Shown here: in pieces, positions 40,100 through 49,916 of the stretch | Numbering within the stretch: the stretch's first letter is position 1 | How the letters are laid out: every line of letters starts with the position of its first letter | Source of the DNA: Mesorhizobium sp. | GTDB taxonomy: Bacteria > Pseudomonadota > Alphaproteobacteria > Rhizobiales > Rhizobiaceae | Assembly (NCBI GenBank): GCA_004020545.1 | Contig: SAQE01000025.1 | Location: 1-64,000, forward strand | Length of the DNA: 64,000 nucleotides | Reading direction: 5' to 3' | Notes under the pieces: generated by a model | Told to the model about the DNA's origin: nothing | The model's database searches: none | What the model saw: only the letters and a program-made list of their open reading frames with translations | Position numbers and translations under genes: made by a program

Positions 40100-40468
40100 A
40101 TGCGTGGCGACAGTGGAATCGCGTTTTCCATGCCCGGCGGAGACGTGTCGGGAACGGCAGGGTCGCGACCTGTGGATTTGGCCCATTTGGCGCGGCAGAC
40201 GATGGACGATCGCGCGCTCGAACAGGAAGTGCTGGCGCTGTTCGTGCAGCAGGCGCTTTCGGTGCGCGACAAGATCCTCGACGCCGATGCCAGGGAACGT
40301 GTGCTCCTTGCGCACAGCCTGAAAGGCTCGGCGCGCGGCATCGGTGCCTTTGCCGTCGCCGAATGCGCCGCAACCATCGAAAAGCAGCCCGAGGACACCC
40401 GCACCCTGAAGAAGCTCGGCATGTTGATCGACGAAGTGCGGGATTTCATCGCCGCCATCAGCCGCTAG
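40100..40468 (+). CDS. Hpt-domain phosphotransfer protein
   Basis: 122 residues with a single histidine phosphotransfer domain: AHSLKGSARGIGAF contains the phospho-accepting H72, followed by AVAECAATIEKQPED. No kinase or receiver domain is attached, so it should relay phosphate between partner proteins elsewhere. AGGAG lies ten bases before the ATG. It is divergent from the giant polar-growth gene and may share its regulation. Which histidine kinase it serves is unknown. Confidence 0.85.
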   Translation: MRGDSGIAFSMPGGDVSGTAGSRPVDLAHLARQTMDDRALEQEVLALFVQQALSVRDKILDADARERVLLAHSLKGSARGIGAFAVAECAATIEKQPEDTRTLKKLGMLIDEVRDFIAAISR

Positions 40469-40575
40469 TCTCTCCAAAGGGCACCTTCCGAAAAACGTCA
40501 TTTCGTGGCGCTTTCGCGCCGCAGTTGACTTGTCCGGTGGAGTGATTATTTCCGCTGCGACTCCTCAGGTGACAA

Positions 40576-40896
40576 ATGACCAAGCTGACTTTCATCGCCA
40601 ATGACGGCACTCAATTCGACGTGGATGCCGAAAACGGCTCGACCGTCATGGAAAATGCGATCCGCAATGCGGTGCCCGGCATCGAGGCCGAGTGCGGCGG
40701 CGCCTGCGCTTGCGCGACCTGCCATGTCTATGTGGACGAAGCGTGGACGGCCGAGGTCGGCGAGCCGGAAGCGATGGAAGAGGACATGCTGGACTTCGCC
40801 TACGATGTCCGGCCGAACTCGCGCCTGTCCTGCCAGATCAAGGTGCGCGACGCGCTCGACGGCCTGGTCGTGCGCGTTCCCGAACGCCAGGGCTGA
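40576..40896 (+). CDS. 2Fe-2S ferredoxin, adrenodoxin type
   Basis: 106 residues, a small soluble electron carrier. The cluster ligands are C40, C46, C49 and C86 ([15 protein letters not shown] and RLSCQIKV), with an extra C44. The acidic stretch [19 protein letters not shown] is typical of adrenodoxin/FdxB-like proteins that serve P450s or Fe-S assembly. It lies 96 bases ahead of a reductase gene in the same direction, and the two likely form one electron chain from NADPH. AGGTGA precedes the ATG. Confidence 0.92.
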   Translation: MTKLTFIANDGTQFDVDAENGSTVMENAIRNAVPGIEAECGGACACATCHVYVDEAWTAEVGEPEAMEEDMLDFAYDVRPNSRLSCQIKVRDALDGLVVRVPERQG

Positions 40897-42024
<1,128 letters not shown>

Positions 42025-42036
42025 AACAAATGGTTA

Positions 42037-42072
42037 GAGCAGTTCAGCGCTCTGCCGGTCGCTGAATTGCTC
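42037..42072. repeat. palindromic repeat between FNR and MFS genes
   Basis: GAGCAGTTCAGCG and CGCTGAATTGCTC pair at 12 of 13 positions around a ten-base loop. It resembles rhizobial intergenic repeats and may act as a transcript end for two convergent genes. There is no T run. Confidence 0.6.
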
Positions 42073-42101
42073 TGGCAGCTTGGCTCAAAAAGGCCGCGCG
42101 G

Positions 42102-43589
42102 CTACTCCGAGAGCACCGGCGCCGAATGCTCAGCCTGGCCGCGCAACGGCTTTTCCGGCATCAGCGCCAGCGCGACGAGCGCCAGGACAAGCGTGATGCC
42201 GGCGGTGAGGAAGATCATCACGAACGGTGTCACCGAGGTGACCTCGATGCGGGTGAGCGACCCCTCGGCGGCCAAAGGCAAGCCGTAGCCGAGCGCAACG
42301 GCGCCGAGCATGGCGACGCCGAGCGCGCCGCCTAGCGAACGCAGGAACGTCAGCACCCCGGTCGCGACGCCGAGATGCGCGCGGTCGACCGCGTTCTGGA
42401 CCGAGACCGTGCTGACCGGAAACGTCGTTCCGGTGCCGATGCCGATCAAGGCCGTCAGGATCTCGACTTCGAACAGCGAAGCTTGGCCCGCAATGGCGCT
42501 GAGCACGCCGATGCACAGGATCGCGAAGGTGATACCGAACATGGCGATGCGCTTGTAGTGGAAGAAGCGCGGGATGGTGCGGCCGCTGAAGGTGGCGCCG
42601 GCGACGGTGCCGAGGAGCAATCCGAGCATGGCCGTGCCGGACTCGCTGACCGAAAGCCCGACGACCGCCTGCAGATAAACCGGCAGATAGACCGAGATGC
42701 CAATGCTGGCCGCCTGCAGCAGGAACATCGACAATGTGCCGGCGAGCACGATCCGATTGCTCAGCACTTCGAGCGAGACCAACGGTTCGGCGGCGCGCAG
42801 CAGTCTGACCGCGAACAGCGCCCAGAACACGGCCGAGCAAGCCACCAGTCCAAGGACTTCCAGTGAGAACCAGGGATAGGTGCTGCCGCCCCAGTTGAGC
42901 GCAAGGAGCAGCAGCGCCGTGGCGATCACCAGCAGCACGGCACCCAGCCCGTCGATGCGGTGGTGTTTCGCGGCGATCGGCAGCTTTTTCAGCGGCTTGT
43001 TGATGATCGCCATCGCCAGGAAGCCGAGCGGCAGGTTGATCCAGAAGATCAGCGACCAGTGCAGATGCTCGGCGAAGGTGCCGCCGAGCAGAGGCCCGGC
43101 AACACTGGCGACGGCCCATGTGCCTGCAATCCAGGCCGCATAACGGGCCCGTTCACGCGGCGGCACGAGGTCGCCAATGACGGTCTGCGTCAGGGCGAAC
43201 AGGCCACCGCCGCCAGCGCCCTGGATGGCGCGGCCGATGACCAGCACCAGCATGTTGGGGGCGAGAGCGCTGACCAGCGATCCCAAGAGAAAAATGAGCA
43301 CGGCGGCATAGATGACCGGCCGGCGGCCATAGACATCGGAAATCTTGCCGTAGAGTGGCGCCATCGCGGTCGCCGTCAAAAGATAGCCGGTGACAATCCA
43401 GGGCAGGTATTCGGCATGGCCGAGCGCGCGGCCGATCGTCGGCAGGGCAGGAGCGACGATGGTCTGATCAAGCGCCGCCAGAAGCATCGACAAAAGCACG
43501 CCGCCGATGATGGCGTTCTTCTCGCTCTCGCTCATCAGCGGCGAGGTTGTCGTTCCCATCGTCGTGCGATTGTCGACGGTCTGGTCCAT
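42102..43589 (-). CDS. MFS multidrug transporter, DHA2/EmrB type
   Basis: 495-residue, 14-segment major facilitator. The DHA2 signature parts are visible: LAALDQTIVAPALPTI in helix 1, GKISDVYGRRPVIYAAV in loop 2-3, and a helix 5 motif at YAAWIAGTWAVASVAGPLLGG. These antiporters expel lipophilic drugs with proton entry. No EmrA-like membrane fusion protein is next to it. The ATG at 43589 has downstream alternatives at Met11 and Met19. Confidence 0.93.
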   Translation of the reverse strand: MDQTVDNRTTMGTTTSPLMSESEKNAIIGGVLLSMLLAALDQTIVAPALPTIGRALGHAEYLPWIVTGYLLTATAMAPLYGKISDVYGRRPVIYAAVLIFLLGSLVSALAPNMLVLVIGRAIQGAGGGGLFALTQTVIGDLVPPRERARYAAWIAGTWAVASVAGPLLGGTFAEHLHWSLIFWINLPLGFLAMAIINKPLKKLPIAAKHHRIDGLGAVLLVIATALLLLALNWGGSTYPWFSLEVLGLVACSAVFWALFAVRLLRAAEPLVSLEVLSNRIVLAGTLSMFLLQAASIGISVYLPVYLQAVVGLSVSESGTAMLGLLLGTVAGATFSGRTIPRFFHYKRIAMFGITFAILCIGVLSAIAGQASLFEVEILTALIGIGTGTTFPVSTVSVQNAVDRAHLGVATGVLTFLRSLGGALGVAMLGAVALGYGLPLAAEGSLTRIEVTSVTPFVMIFLTAGITLVLALVALALMPEKPLRGQAEHSAPVLSE

Positions 43590-43811
43590 GCGTCATTCTT
43601 TCAAACAAAGGCTGGTTCGCGGTACGCAAACGCGACCGGTTCGGGCGTCTTCCGCCTGTCGTTCGGGTCTCTTGTTCTTGAAGCCCGCCTGCCGGCGAAC
43701 CCGATATATGTCGTTCGATATAGGCCGTTTTCGACCGCCGCTCGAAAGTTTTTCGAATCTGGCACCATGTTTAGGGTGGGATTGGCCTTCGCGGGGCCGC
43801 CGCGCCGACGA

Positions 43812-44432
43812 TCAAGCCGGCGGCAATTGGCCGCTTTGGATGCGCTGCATCCGGTAGCGCAGAAGCCGGATGATCCGGCTTTCGAAGTTGGCGCTTTCGA
43901 CGCGGTCGAACTGCACCTGGGCGCGGTCGTGCCTGGCGAGGACGGCGGCCGAGATCTCGGCGGCCCTCGCCTTTGCGGCTTCGCAAGTCTTCTGCGGATA
44001 GGTCGCCCTCAGCGCATCCTCGAGTTCGCGTGCGTGGTTCTTAGCGATCTCGACATGGCGCTCCTCGTGGCGCTTGATGTCCGCCGACAGCGTGTCCCAG
44101 AACAGCCTGACTTCCGGATCGGCCTTGCGCGGCCGCCGCCATTCCGGAAGGATGACCTTGACCTTCACGGTAACCTGCGCATTGGCGATCCGGCAGGAAT
44201 TCGCCGTCTGCGCGTAGCTGACGCGGGTGGTGAAAGCCATCTGCGTTGCGCCCGGGTGCCTGGAGCCGGTGCTCTTCACCTCGGGGCCGTTTTTCGTCAG
44301 CTGCTTTTCGATATCGTCCAGCGTGCGGCCGGTGACGCTGAAATAGCTGTAGGTCTTCACCAGGCTGGCCGCGCCGGCCGGCATGACGGCGAGGATGAGC
44401 ATCAGGGCGCAGAGCAGGGAGCGGTTCATCAT
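43812..44432 (-). CDS. DUF922 domain-containing periplasmic protein, putative Zn protease
   Basis: 206 residues with an N-terminal signal peptide (MNRSLLCALMLILAVMPAGA). The HEERH motif (H122-H126, in RHEERHVEIAKNH) is the HExxH zinc-binding pattern typical of DUF922 (PF06037), whose members are predicted secreted proteases. A cysteine pair (C80, C-terminal KTCEAAK) may be bridged. Function unproven. Divergent from folP with 84 bases between. Confidence 0.88.
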   Translation of the reverse strand: MMNRSLLCALMLILAVMPAGAASLVKTYSYFSVTGRTLDDIEKQLTKNGPEVKSTGSRHPGATQMAFTTRVSYAQTANSCRIANAQVTVKVKVILPEWRRPRKADPEVRLFWDTLSADIKRHEERHVEIAKNHARELEDALRATYPQKTCEAAKARAAEISAAVLARHDRAQVQFDRVESANFESRIIRLLRYRMQRIQSGQLPPA

Positions 44433-44516
44433 GTTGCCTCTTCACGCACCTTGCTTTACGGCCGATGCCAGCGCAACGAAATTGATTTCGCGCGGATCAC
44501 ACATGGTTGATGGACA

Positions 44517-45368
44517 ATGACAACAAGGCGATGGCAGCTCGCGCATGCGCGCCATCTCGACCTCGGCCCGAAAGCGGTCGTCGTCGGCATCCTCAACGTC
44601 ACCCCGGACAGTTTTTCCGATGGCGGGCTGTTCATCGCCCCGGAGAAGGCGGTGGCCCAAGCGCGCCGCATGGTGGAAGAGGGCGCCGCCGTCATCGATA
44701 TCGGTGGGGAATCGACGCGTCCGGGTTTCGCCCCGATCACCGCCGAGGAAGAGCAAGGGCGGGTGCTGCCGGTCATCGAGGCATTGGCATCCTCGGGCGA
44801 CGTCCTGATTTCGATCGACACTTATCGCGAGGATACCGCGCGCCGCGCAGTCGCGGCCGGCGCGCATATCGTCAACGATGTCTGGGGCCTGCAGCGCGAG
44901 CCCGGCATCGCCCGTGTCGCCGCCGAGACCGGCGCCGGCCTCATCATCATGCACACAGGCCGCGAGCGGCAGAAGCTGCCTGACGTGATCGAAGACCAAT
45001 TCCTGTTCCTGCGCAGATCGCTGGAGATCGCGCGCGCCGGCGGCGTTGCCGACGGCCAGATCGTGCTCGACGCCGGCTTCGGCTTCGCCAAGGAGACGGC
45101 GGAGGAAAACCTCGACCTGATGGCGCGGTTCTCGGAACTCACAGCACTTGGCTTTCCACTGATGGCAGGGACGTCGCGAAAGCGTTTCATCGGCGGCGTC
45201 ACGGGGCGCGAGCCTGCCGAGCGGGCCGTTGGAACGGCGGCCACCAGCGTGATCCTGCGGCTCAAAGGCGCCGATCTTTTTCGCGTCCACGATGTCGCAA
45301 TCAACGTGGATGCGCTGGCGGTGGCCGATGCTATGCTGGCGCGAGAAAACCTTTCTTCCGGACGCTGA
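44517..45368 (+). CDS. folP: dihydropteroate synthase
   Basis: Joins 6-hydroxymethyl-dihydropterin pyrophosphate to p-aminobenzoate in folate synthesis; 283 residues. The first signature is VGILNVTPDSFSDGG, the second is VIDIGGESTRPGF, then IVNDVWG and DAGFGFAK, and the C-terminal MAGTSRKRFIGG completes the pterin-binding barrel. Sulfonamide target. First gene of a folP-folB-folK operon; folB starts two bases after its stop. Confidence 0.95.
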   Translation: MTTRRWQLAHARHLDLGPKAVVVGILNVTPDSFSDGGLFIAPEKAVAQARRMVEEGAAVIDIGGESTRPGFAPITAEEEQGRVLPVIEALASSGDVLISIDTYREDTARRAVAAGAHIVNDVWGLQREPGIARVAAETGAGLIIMHTGRERQKLPDVIEDQFLFLRRSLEIARAGGVADGQIVLDAGFGFAKETAEENLDLMARFSELTALGFPLMAGTSRKRFIGGVTGREPAERAVGTAATSVILRLKGADLFRVHDVAINVDALAVADAMLARENLSSGR

Positions 45369-45370
45369 GC

Positions 45371-45730
45371 ATGTATGTCATCCGCATGAAGAACTGCGCC
45401 TTCTTTGCCCGGCACGGCGTGCTGGACGAGGAGGAGACGCTCGGCCAGCGTTTCTATGTCGACGCCGAGCTCACGGTCGAGCCCAGCCGCCCGCTGGAGG
45501 AAGATTCCATCGAAGACACCGTCAATTACGGCATCGCCTTCACGGTCATCGAGAAGATCGTCACCGGCCACCGCCGCTTCCTGATCGAGGCGCTGGCGCT
45601 GGAAGTTGCGAAGGCGCTGGTGGCGCGGTTTCCGCAGATCAGGAAAGCCGAGATCACGGTGCGCAAGCCGAACGCCCCGGTGCCGGGCGTGCTCGATCAT
45701 GTCGAGGTGACCGTTGTCTGGCCAGAATAG
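45371..45730 (+). CDS. folB: dihydroneopterin aldolase
   Basis: Converts dihydroneopterin to 6-hydroxymethyl-dihydropterin; 119 residues, usual length. Family features are MKNCAFFARHGVLDEEETLGQ (active-site Glu in GVLDEEE) and EDTVNYGIAF with the catalytic Tyr. The lysine in VRKPNAPVPG is the conserved C-terminal element. folK overlaps its last 17 bases. Confidence 0.94.
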   Translation: MYVIRMKNCAFFARHGVLDEEETLGQRFYVDAELTVEPSRPLEEDSIEDTVNYGIAFTVIEKIVTGHRRFLIEALALEVAKALVARFPQIRKAEITVRKPNAPVPGVLDHVEVTVVWPE

Positions 45731-46226
45731 CGCCGTCTATCTCAGTCTCGGCGGCAATCTCGGCGATCCGGCGAAATCCATGGCCGCGGCGCTGCGCATG
45801 CTGGATGGCGACGACAAGACACGCGTCACCGCCGTCTCCTCGCTCTACCGCACGCCGCCCTGGGGCAAGCTCGACCAGCCGGATTTTCTCAACGCCGCGG
45901 CCGCGATCGAGACGGTGCGCTCGCCGCGCGACCTGCTCGATCTCTGCCTGGACGTCGAAAGGCGCCTGAAGCGGGTGCGCGAGGAGCGCTGGGGGCCGCG
46001 CCTGATCGACATCGACATCCTGGTGTTCGGCGATCGGGTGATCCACGAGACCGGGCTCGAGGTGCCGCATCCGCGCATGCTGGAGCGGGCCTTCGTGCTG
46101 GCGCCGCTGGCCGAGATTGCGCCCCACCTCGCGGTCGGCGGCAAAAGCGTTTCGGAGCGGCTCGGTGCCGTCGATAATTCGGGGATCGAGCGGCTGCCGT
46201 CGGGCCGGGAGTGGTGGCTCGGCTGA
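45714..46226 (+). CDS. folK: HPPK, 6-hydroxymethyl-dihydropterin pyrophosphokinase
   Basis: Transfers pyrophosphate from ATP to hydroxymethyl-dihydropterin, the step before folP; 170 residues. Conserved parts are YLSLGGNLGDPA, SSLYRTPPWG, DQPDFLNAAA, RERWGPRLIDIDILVFG (the family signature) and VPHPRMLERAFVLAPLAEIAP. The start is a TTG overlapping folB. It ends seven bases from the convergent DUF924 gene. Confidence 0.93.
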   Translation: MSGQNSAVYLSLGGNLGDPAKSMAAALRMLDGDDKTRVTAVSSLYRTPPWGKLDQPDFLNAAAAIETVRSPRDLLDLCLDVERRLKRVREERWGPRLIDIDILVFGDRVIHETGLEVPHPRMLERAFVLAPLAEIAPHLAVGGKSVSERLGAVDNSGIERLPSGREWWLG

Positions 46227-46233
46227 GCCGCAC

Positions 46234-46782
46234 TCAACCCGAGAAGCCGCCGCCATCGAGAAAAGCCATTTCCTCGGGCGTCGTCTCGCGGCCGAGCATT
46301 CTGTTTCGATGCGGAAAGCGGCCAAAGCGCTGGATGATCTCCAGGTGCTCCTTGGCGTATTTGAGATAGTCGGGCGCCCGGGTGGCAGTGAGTTCCACCG
46401 ACCGCTGCTGATCGGCGAGCGATTCCGAATGCTCGAAGGGGAGATAGAGGAACACGCGGACCACTTGGTCGAGCGCCAGATCGTGGCCGGAGACAATCGC
46501 CCTGTCGGCGAAATGCCTGGCCAGCGGATCGGTCGCATACATGTGTCCGGTACCGCGGAAGCAATTGCGCGGGAACTGGTCGAGCAGGATCATCAGCGCC
46601 AGAGATCCTTCGGCATGCGCGTTCCAGTCGTCGCATTCGCGCCGCGCGACGGCATGGTGCAGCTCGAGGAAGCGGTTGCGGAAATCCGTGTCGAACGCGT
46701 CGTTCCTCTCGAACCAGGCGTCCTCGCCGGCATCGCGCCAGAATTTCGTGACGGAAAACGCTCGCGCGTCGAGCTCTGCCAT
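46234..46782 (-). CDS. DUF924 family protein
   Basis: 182 residues, soluble. The DUF924 (PF06041) pattern is plain: VTKFWRDAG, WFERNDAFDTDFRNRF, LALMILLDQFPRNCFRG, VFLYLPFEHSESLADQQRSV and RFGRFPHRNRMLGR. A TPR-like fold is predicted for this family and no activity is known. It sits 11 bases after the antiporter gene in the same direction, so co-expression is likely. The link is not understood. Confidence 0.92.
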   Translation of the reverse strand: MAELDARAFSVTKFWRDAGEDAWFERNDAFDTDFRNRFLELHHAVARRECDDWNAHAEGSLALMILLDQFPRNCFRGTGHMYATDPLARHFADRAIVSGHDLALDQVVRVFLYLPFEHSESLADQQRSVELTATRAPDYLKYAKEHLEIIQRFGRFPHRNRMLGRETTPEEMAFLDGGGFSG

Positions 46783-46793
46783 GCATTACCCTC

Positions 46794-48629
46794 TCAGCTC
46801 TTCGTCTCTGCCTTGTGCAGCACGCCGGCCGTTTCTTCGTTCAGCGCCCGGCCGGCGCGGCGCGGCTGGGTCAGCGGCGTCGGGATCGGCGTGCCGATAT
46901 TGCCCTTGAGGAAGCGCTGTCCGGCGCGCACGCCCTCGGCCAGTTGCGTTTCGAAACGGGCGGTGTCGCGGCGCCGAACGTCCTCGATGACCTCGGCGAC
47001 CTCTTCAGGGTCGACACCCAGCGCCTCCAGCGCCGAACCGCCGAAGACCAGCGCCGATTCGAAGGTTTCGCGTAGTTGATAGTCGACGCCGGCGCGGATG
47101 AGCTGCAGCGCGGTTCCCCGATCGAAGGCACGCGCCATAACGGTGACCAGCGGGAATTCGGATTTGATCAGTTGCGCGATGCGCACGGCAGCGTCCGGCT
47201 TGTCGACGCAGATCAACACGGCGCGCGCCCGGCCGGCGCCGGCCGCATGCAGGATGTCGAGCCGCGTGCCGTCGCCGTAATAGACCTTGAAGCCGAAATC
47301 GGCCGCCGCCTGGATCATCTCGACCTCGTTGTCGATGATCGAGACGTCGAGACCGCGCAGAAGCAATGGCTGGCTGGCGATCTGGCCGAAGCGGCCGAAG
47401 CCGATGATCAGCACGCTGCCGGTGAGGCCGTCGGCGATGTCGACACCCTCGAGCGATTGCTCGTCGCGCGGCGTGAGGTAGCGCAGCGCCACGATTGCCA
47501 GGGGTGTCAGAACCATCGAGATGATGATGATGGCGGTCAGCGTGGCGTTGGCCTGGCCGTCGATGATGCCGACCGCGGCCGCCGAGGAATAGAGCACGAA
47601 GGCGAACTCGCCGCCTTGCGCCATGAAGACGGCGCGTTCGAGCGCTTCGCGGTGGCCGCTCTTGAGCATGCGCGCGACGATGTAGATGCCAAGCGCTTTC
47701 ATGATCATGTAGGCGACGACATAGATGGCGACGAGCCGCCAGTTCTGGGCGACGACGCCGAGATCGAGCGACATGCCGACGGCAAGGAAGAACAGGCCGA
47801 GCAGGATGCCGCGGAACGGCTCGATGTCGGCTTCGAGCTGATGGCGGAAGGTCGATTCGGAGAGCAGCACGCCGGCGAGGAAAGCGCCCATCGCCATCGA
47901 CAGGCCGGAAAGCTGCATGGCTAAAGCCGACCCAAGCACCACGAGCAGCGCCGCGGCCGTCATCACCTCGCGGGCGCGGGCATCGGCCAGGATGCGGAAG
48001 AGCGGGTTGAGAAGATAGCGTCCTGCCACCACCAGCCCGACGATTGCCGCGACGCCGATGCCGACCTCGGTGAACCGCTCGGACAGGCTGGTGTCGGCGC
48101 CGCCCGGCGCCAGGAACGCGACCAGCGCCAGAAGCGGCACGATCATCAGGTCTTCGAGCAGAAGAATGGAAACGATGCGCTGACCCTTGGGCGCGGCGAT
48201 CTCGCCGCGTTCCTCGAGCAACTGCATGACGATCGCCGTCGAGGTCAGGACGAAGCCGGCGCCGGCGACGAAGGACTGAGCGATCGGAAAACCTCCGGCC
48301 AGTCCGACACCGGTCAGAAGCAGGGCGCAGACGCCGACCTGCAGCGCGCCGAGCCCAAAGATCTCGCGGCGCAGGCCCCAGAGCCGCGACGGCTGCATTT
48401 CGAGGCCGATGATGAACAGGAACATGACGACGCCAAGCTCGGCGACATGAAGGATGGCTTCCGATTCGGAAAAGACGCGAAGGCCGAACGGCCCGATGAC
48501 CACGCCGGCCGCAAGGTAGCCGAGGATGGAGCCCAGCCCGATGCGCTTGAAGATCGGCACGGCGACCACGCCGGCAGCAAGCAGCGCAACTACCTGAATG
48601 AGATCGCTGTTCGATGCCTCAGCCGCCAT
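46794..48629 (-). CDS. CPA2 family cation:proton antiporter, KefB/KefC-like
   Basis: 611-residue inner-membrane protein. The N-terminal two-thirds is the Na+/H+ exchanger domain (about 12 helices: ILGYLAAGVVIGPFGLRVF, SMAMGAFLAGVLLSES). A TrkA-N Rossmann domain follows (about residues 415-530, VLIIGFGRFGQIASQPLLLRG). KefB/KefC types export potassium under glutathione-adduct control. No ancillary kefF/kefG gene is present. The start is MAAEASNSDL; the frame upstream of it runs through non-coding DNA. Confidence 0.9.
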   Translation of the reverse strand: MAAEASNSDLIQVVALLAAGVVAVPIFKRIGLGSILGYLAAGVVIGPFGLRVFSESEAILHVAELGVVMFLFIIGLEMQPSRLWGLRREIFGLGALQVGVCALLLTGVGLAGGFPIAQSFVAGAGFVLTSTAIVMQLLEERGEIAAPKGQRIVSILLLEDLMIVPLLALVAFLAPGGADTSLSERFTEVGIGVAAIVGLVVAGRYLLNPLFRILADARAREVMTAAALLVVLGSALAMQLSGLSMAMGAFLAGVLLSESTFRHQLEADIEPFRGILLGLFFLAVGMSLDLGVVAQNWRLVAIYVVAYMIMKALGIYIVARMLKSGHREALERAVFMAQGGEFAFVLYSSAAAVGIIDGQANATLTAIIIISMVLTPLAIVALRYLTPRDEQSLEGVDIADGLTGSVLIIGFGRFGQIASQPLLLRGLDVSIIDNEVEMIQAAADFGFKVYYGDGTRLDILHAAGAGRARAVLICVDKPDAAVRIAQLIKSEFPLVTVMARAFDRGTALQLIRAGVDYQLRETFESALVFGGSALEALGVDPEEVAEVIEDVRRRDTARFETQLAEGVRAGQRFLKGNIGTPIPTPLTQPRRAGRALNEETAGVLHKAETKS

Positions 48630-48864
48630 GCCTGCCGTCCTTTCGTCTCGAAGCACTCCTTGCATGCAGCGGGAGTGCGAGGCAAGGGCAGGGAACCTGG
48701 CAGCAAGAGCAGGCGCCATTGGCAGGAAACAGACGAGGCGCTCGCCCGGCAAACTCCTGTTGCAGCTTCGTTACACAAGTTTACGCGGCCCGGTCGTTGC
48801 GTGCCGCCACAATCAGAGGTTAAGGCACGGTCGGCTTTGGCCATTGGGGCTTCGGCCATTGGGA

Positions 48865-48893
48865 GGCAGCGGCGATGGGCCGCTGCCTTTTTT
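48865..48893 (+). terminator. intrinsic terminator within the 5' UTR of the small lipoprotein gene
   Basis: GGCAGCGG-CGATGGG-CCGCTGCC followed by six T (48888-48893). The lipoprotein ribosome binding site GAGGAG begins one base later. A terminator so close to a start codon suggests attenuation or a need to read through it. Confidence 0.75.
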
Positions 48894-48908
48894 GAGGAGA
48901 TGACTGAC

Positions 48909-49175
48909 ATGAAGAAGTTTTTGCTCGTCGCCGTTGGTGTTGCGGCGCTGGCCGTTTCGGCCTGTTCGAAGGGACCGGAGTGCACGCAGGAGATCGCCAC
49001 CAAGAAGGCGCAGGATATGGCTGCCGCGCTTCAGGAAGCAATCACCAAGGATCCGAGCAAGGCGGCCGATCTGACGGCCAAGGTGCAGGCCGTGACGACG
49101 AAATACCAGAACGCCACGACGCTGGACGAAGCCTGCAAGGCCTATGACGAAGTGACCGCCGCCATCAAGGGTTGA
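48909..49175 (+). CDS. small lipoprotein, unknown function
   Basis: 88 residues. A lipoprotein signal (FLLVAVGVAALAVSAC, lipidated Cys19) is followed by a helical, Lys/Ala-rich mature part with two further cysteines (PECTQEIATKKAQDM and DEACKAYDEV), so a disulfide is possible. Size and composition recall small abundant envelope lipoproteins. The ATG at 48909 is nine bases after GAGGAG; an ATG at 48900 touches that site and is less likely. Flanked by intrinsic terminators on both sides. Confidence 0.8.
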   Translation: MKKFLLVAVGVAALAVSACSKGPECTQEIATKKAQDMAAALQEAITKDPSKAADLTAKVQAVTTKYQNATTLDEACKAYDEVTAAIKG

Positions 49176-49196
49176 GCTAAGTCAAACAAGAAGGAA

Positions 49197-49224
49197 GGCG
49201 GTGGCCGTTGGCTGCCGCCTTTTT
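49197..49224 (+). terminator. intrinsic terminator after the small lipoprotein gene
   Basis: GGCGGTGGCC-GTT-GGCTGCCGCC makes a ten-pair stem including two G-U pairs, then five T (49220-49224). Confidence 0.8.
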
Positions 49225-49248
49225 GTTTGCCTGGCTGAGTGCGTTTGC

Positions 49249-49803
49249 TCAGTTTTTCGCGATGGAGCCGACCTCGACGGTGTCGACCCGCTTCAGGCTC
49301 ATGCCGATAACCGGAACCAGCTGCTTATTAACGCGCACGGCCACCGTCACGGTCATCGAATTGTCGTCGGGGATACGGGCCTGCATGACACCGTTCAACT
49401 GATTGCGGTTGATGGTGAAGACCACCTTCTGCGGATCGACGACATTGCCGCCGATGATGTCGAGCCCGTTGCCGGTCGAGCCGCCCATGAAATTGCCCTT
49501 GTAGCCTTCGCGGCCCTTGCGCTCGACGGACGCCGACATCTTCTGGGTGAACACGCCGACCCTGCAGTCGCCGTCGAGCGTCATGCCGACCTTGCCGTCA
49601 GGCGTGGAACCGTTGAAATTGCAGGTGAATTTCGTGCCCTTGTATTTGCCGGCGATGATCTCGCCTGGGCCGATCCACTTGCCTTCCACTGAGCGAAAGA
49701 ACTGCTTGTCCGGCTCTGCTCCAAAGGCTTTTCCGACAAGGCCGAGCGGTGCGGCAACTGTAACTGTCACAGGCAGGACGCAGGACAAGATCACGCTTTT
49801 CAT
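49249..49803 (-). CDS. secreted protein of unknown function
   Basis: 184 residues with a signal peptide (MKSVILSCVLPVTVTVAAPL, cleaved near AFGAE). The mature part has EGKWIGPGEIIAGKYKGTKFTC, DGDCRVGVFTQKM and IPDDNSMTVTVAVRVNKQLV, a beta-rich pattern like a lipocalin-type fold. Related proteins occur in rhizobia as unnamed hypotheticals. The start at 49803 is the first Met of the signal peptide; the frame further upstream is non-coding. Convergent with the small lipoprotein gene. Confidence 0.8.
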   Translation of the reverse strand: MKSVILSCVLPVTVTVAAPLGLVGKAFGAEPDKQFFRSVEGKWIGPGEIIAGKYKGTKFTCNFNGSTPDGKVGMTLDGDCRVGVFTQKMSASVERKGREGYKGNFMGGSTGNGLDIIGGNVVDPQKVVFTINRNQLNGVMQARIPDDNSMTVTVAVRVNKQLVPVIGMSLKRVDTVEVGSIAKN

Positions 49804-49916
49804 GGACGACACCCGGCACAACAGAGTCTGTATCTTGGGACAGAAACGACCATGAAGAAGATTGGTTAATGCTTCGTCACTGGCGGCCTTTTCGCTGTTT
49901 ACCTTACTGCCCGGTC

